Positions 22,650 to 23,322 of a DNA stretch of 23,322 nt are shown here, one piece after another. The notes below the pieces were generated by a model. That model was not told the DNA's origin and did no database searches. It was given only the letters and a program-made list of their open reading frames with translations. The stretch covers positions 1 through 23,322 of the forward strand of contig CALGCW010000128.1 of NCBI GenBank assembly GCA_937884385.1, written 5' to 3'. How positions within the stretch are numbered: position 1 is the first letter of the stretch; the number at the start of each line of letters is the position of its first letter. This DNA comes from an uncultured Clostridia bacterium. GTDB taxonomy: Bacteria; Bacillota; Clostridia; Oscillospirales; CAG-272. Position numbers and translations under genes: made by a program.

Positions 22650-23090
22650 TTACGGAAAATGCCAACCGGAATCTATCGGTCGCGCTCTGTTTCCTAAATA
22701 ATGAAACAAACCGTTGCCGTACCGGTGTTCTCTATACGCAATATATCCAATATGTATGATCGAAGCCACAATACCGATTATGGCAATAACGCAGGAAATA
22801 TTAATCAGATTCGCGATCAACGAGCTGCTTTGCTCCGATATATAGGCAATGTCCTCAATTATTCTTTTCCACGTCAGGGCGCGAACAAAAGAACAAACAA
22901 TAATTATGTGTAAAATGGATAACGGCAAAGCATATATGCTGATAGGCAACCGCGTACTAAAAAAGGATCGCCTTCTGGGTCGCCCATCCTTGTATGGTGA
23001 ATCTTCACGATTGCTTCCCCTCGCTCCCTCGGAACGAGTCGGTGCATAATATCCTCTTGGACTTCTGCCACCCGGATCATATTGTCCCAT
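22650..23090 (-). CDS. Small two-TM protein, first gene of the TIR/SEL1 operon
   Basis: 146 residues. The N terminus is Arg/Gly/Pro-rich (MGQYDPGGRSPRGYYAPTRS), followed by RPRRRSFF, two TM segments (about 50-70, ISIYALPLSILHIIIVCSF, and about 92-115, LINISCVIAIIGIVASIIHIGY), and a polar tail (REHRYGNGLFHYLGN). GGGAGGT lies 5 nt before the ATG. It is 54 nt upstream of the 313-residue gene on the same strand and shares the disordered-tail-plus-two-TM layout of its neighbours. No family recognised. In the stretch 23091-23322 upstream I see no gene, only a palindrome GCTTTTCGAGAAAAGC near 23180 and no convincing promoter. Confidence 0.78.
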   Translation of the reverse strand: MGQYDPGGRSPRGYYAPTRSEGARGSNREDSPYKDGRPRRRSFFSTRLPISIYALPLSILHIIIVCSFVRALTWKRIIEDIAYISEQSSSLIANLINISCVIAIIGIVASIIHIGYIAYREHRYGNGLFHYLGNRARPIDSGWHFP

Positions 23091-23322
23091 ACTGTACCTC
23101 CCGTTCTAAAGACTTTCGTTTATCAATCTGTTATTCAAATTTTGATTTATAGGAGAGTTACTTTGCTTAAAAAGGGTCGCTTTTCGAGAAAAGCTCCGCA
23201 AAAGCTTTAATCAGCTTCGCGGCAAGATTTCGCGTAAATTTACTACTGCTGTACAAAAGCCTTTTAGTTAGCTTTCGGCTATGTATAAGAGTAGCAAATT
23301 ACAGATTTTCGACAAGGGAGAA

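Noticed and set aside
23091..23322. Coding sequence or RNA gene at the right edge
   Set aside because: All frames are broken by stops and no tRNA or rRNA pattern is present; only a short palindrome is visible.
1..23322. Insertion sequence or transposase gene
   Set aside because: No transposase, integrase or IS-type terminal repeats were found; mobility signs are limited to the tRNA boundary, scars and direct repeats.

Overview
The window reads as chromosomal DNA of a gut-type Clostridia (Firmicutes) species carrying the end of an integrated mobile element on its left. The evidence is strong AGGAGG-type ribosome binding sites, Firmicutes TTGACA/TATAAT promoters, short terminators, an occasional TTG start, and gene families common in intestinal Clostridia: DUF6809, BspA-type leucine-rich repeat lipoprotein, a DUF1538 plus P-II pair, a CofE-like ligase, and double-TIR/SEL1 proteins. 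The species cannot be named from the sequence alone.

Positions 1-3704 look like the right end of an integrated element (ICE, IME or prophage-like). At 3705-3748 there is only the 3' half of a tRNA, from the anticodon loop CTCCTAA to CCA. It is followed by its own terminator, which is what integration into the 3' end of a tRNA-Arg(CCU) gene leaves behind. Just inside are repeated short motifs suited to integrase arm sites. Element cargo runs from left to right: a DUF6809 protein; a chimeric scar joining a helix-turn-helix gene to the last codons of a type I restriction specificity gene (hsdS); then a compact gene set of a two-TM membrane protein, a TIR-domain protein with the catalytic glutamate position kept, and a Cys/His-rich protein, closed by a terminator. 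A second hsdS-tail-like scar precedes the TIR gene. Beyond it lie six 25-bp palindromes at about 35-nt period and a chain of hairpins ending in a very strong terminator.

Positions 3749-18180 are mostly housekeeping or species-core genes: glnA, a small sigma-region-4-like regulator, a small Cys-rich protein, an ABC-F ATPase, a 1,050-residue BspA-type lipoprotein, a CofE-like ligase, a D,D-carboxypeptidase-like protein, a family-4 uracil-DNA glycosylase, and an operon of a single-TM protein, a tandem P-II protein and a double-DUF1538 membrane protein. Two copies of the 12-bp palindrome GAACAAATGTTC, which fits the LexA/SOS box pattern, flank the small Cys-rich gene.

Positions 18328-23090 form a six-gene minus-strand operon. 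A cytosolic protein with two TIR-like domains and SEL1 repeats sits among five Gly/Arg-rich membrane proteins, two of which begin MPGPGGG. The TIR gene is bracketed by an exact 60-bp direct repeat of the last codons of the gene before it, so it appears to be a cassette added to an older membrane-protein operon. This operon, and the three-gene TIR set on the mobile element, are the best candidates here for undescribed (possibly anti-phage or stress) systems. No function is proven by sequence for either.
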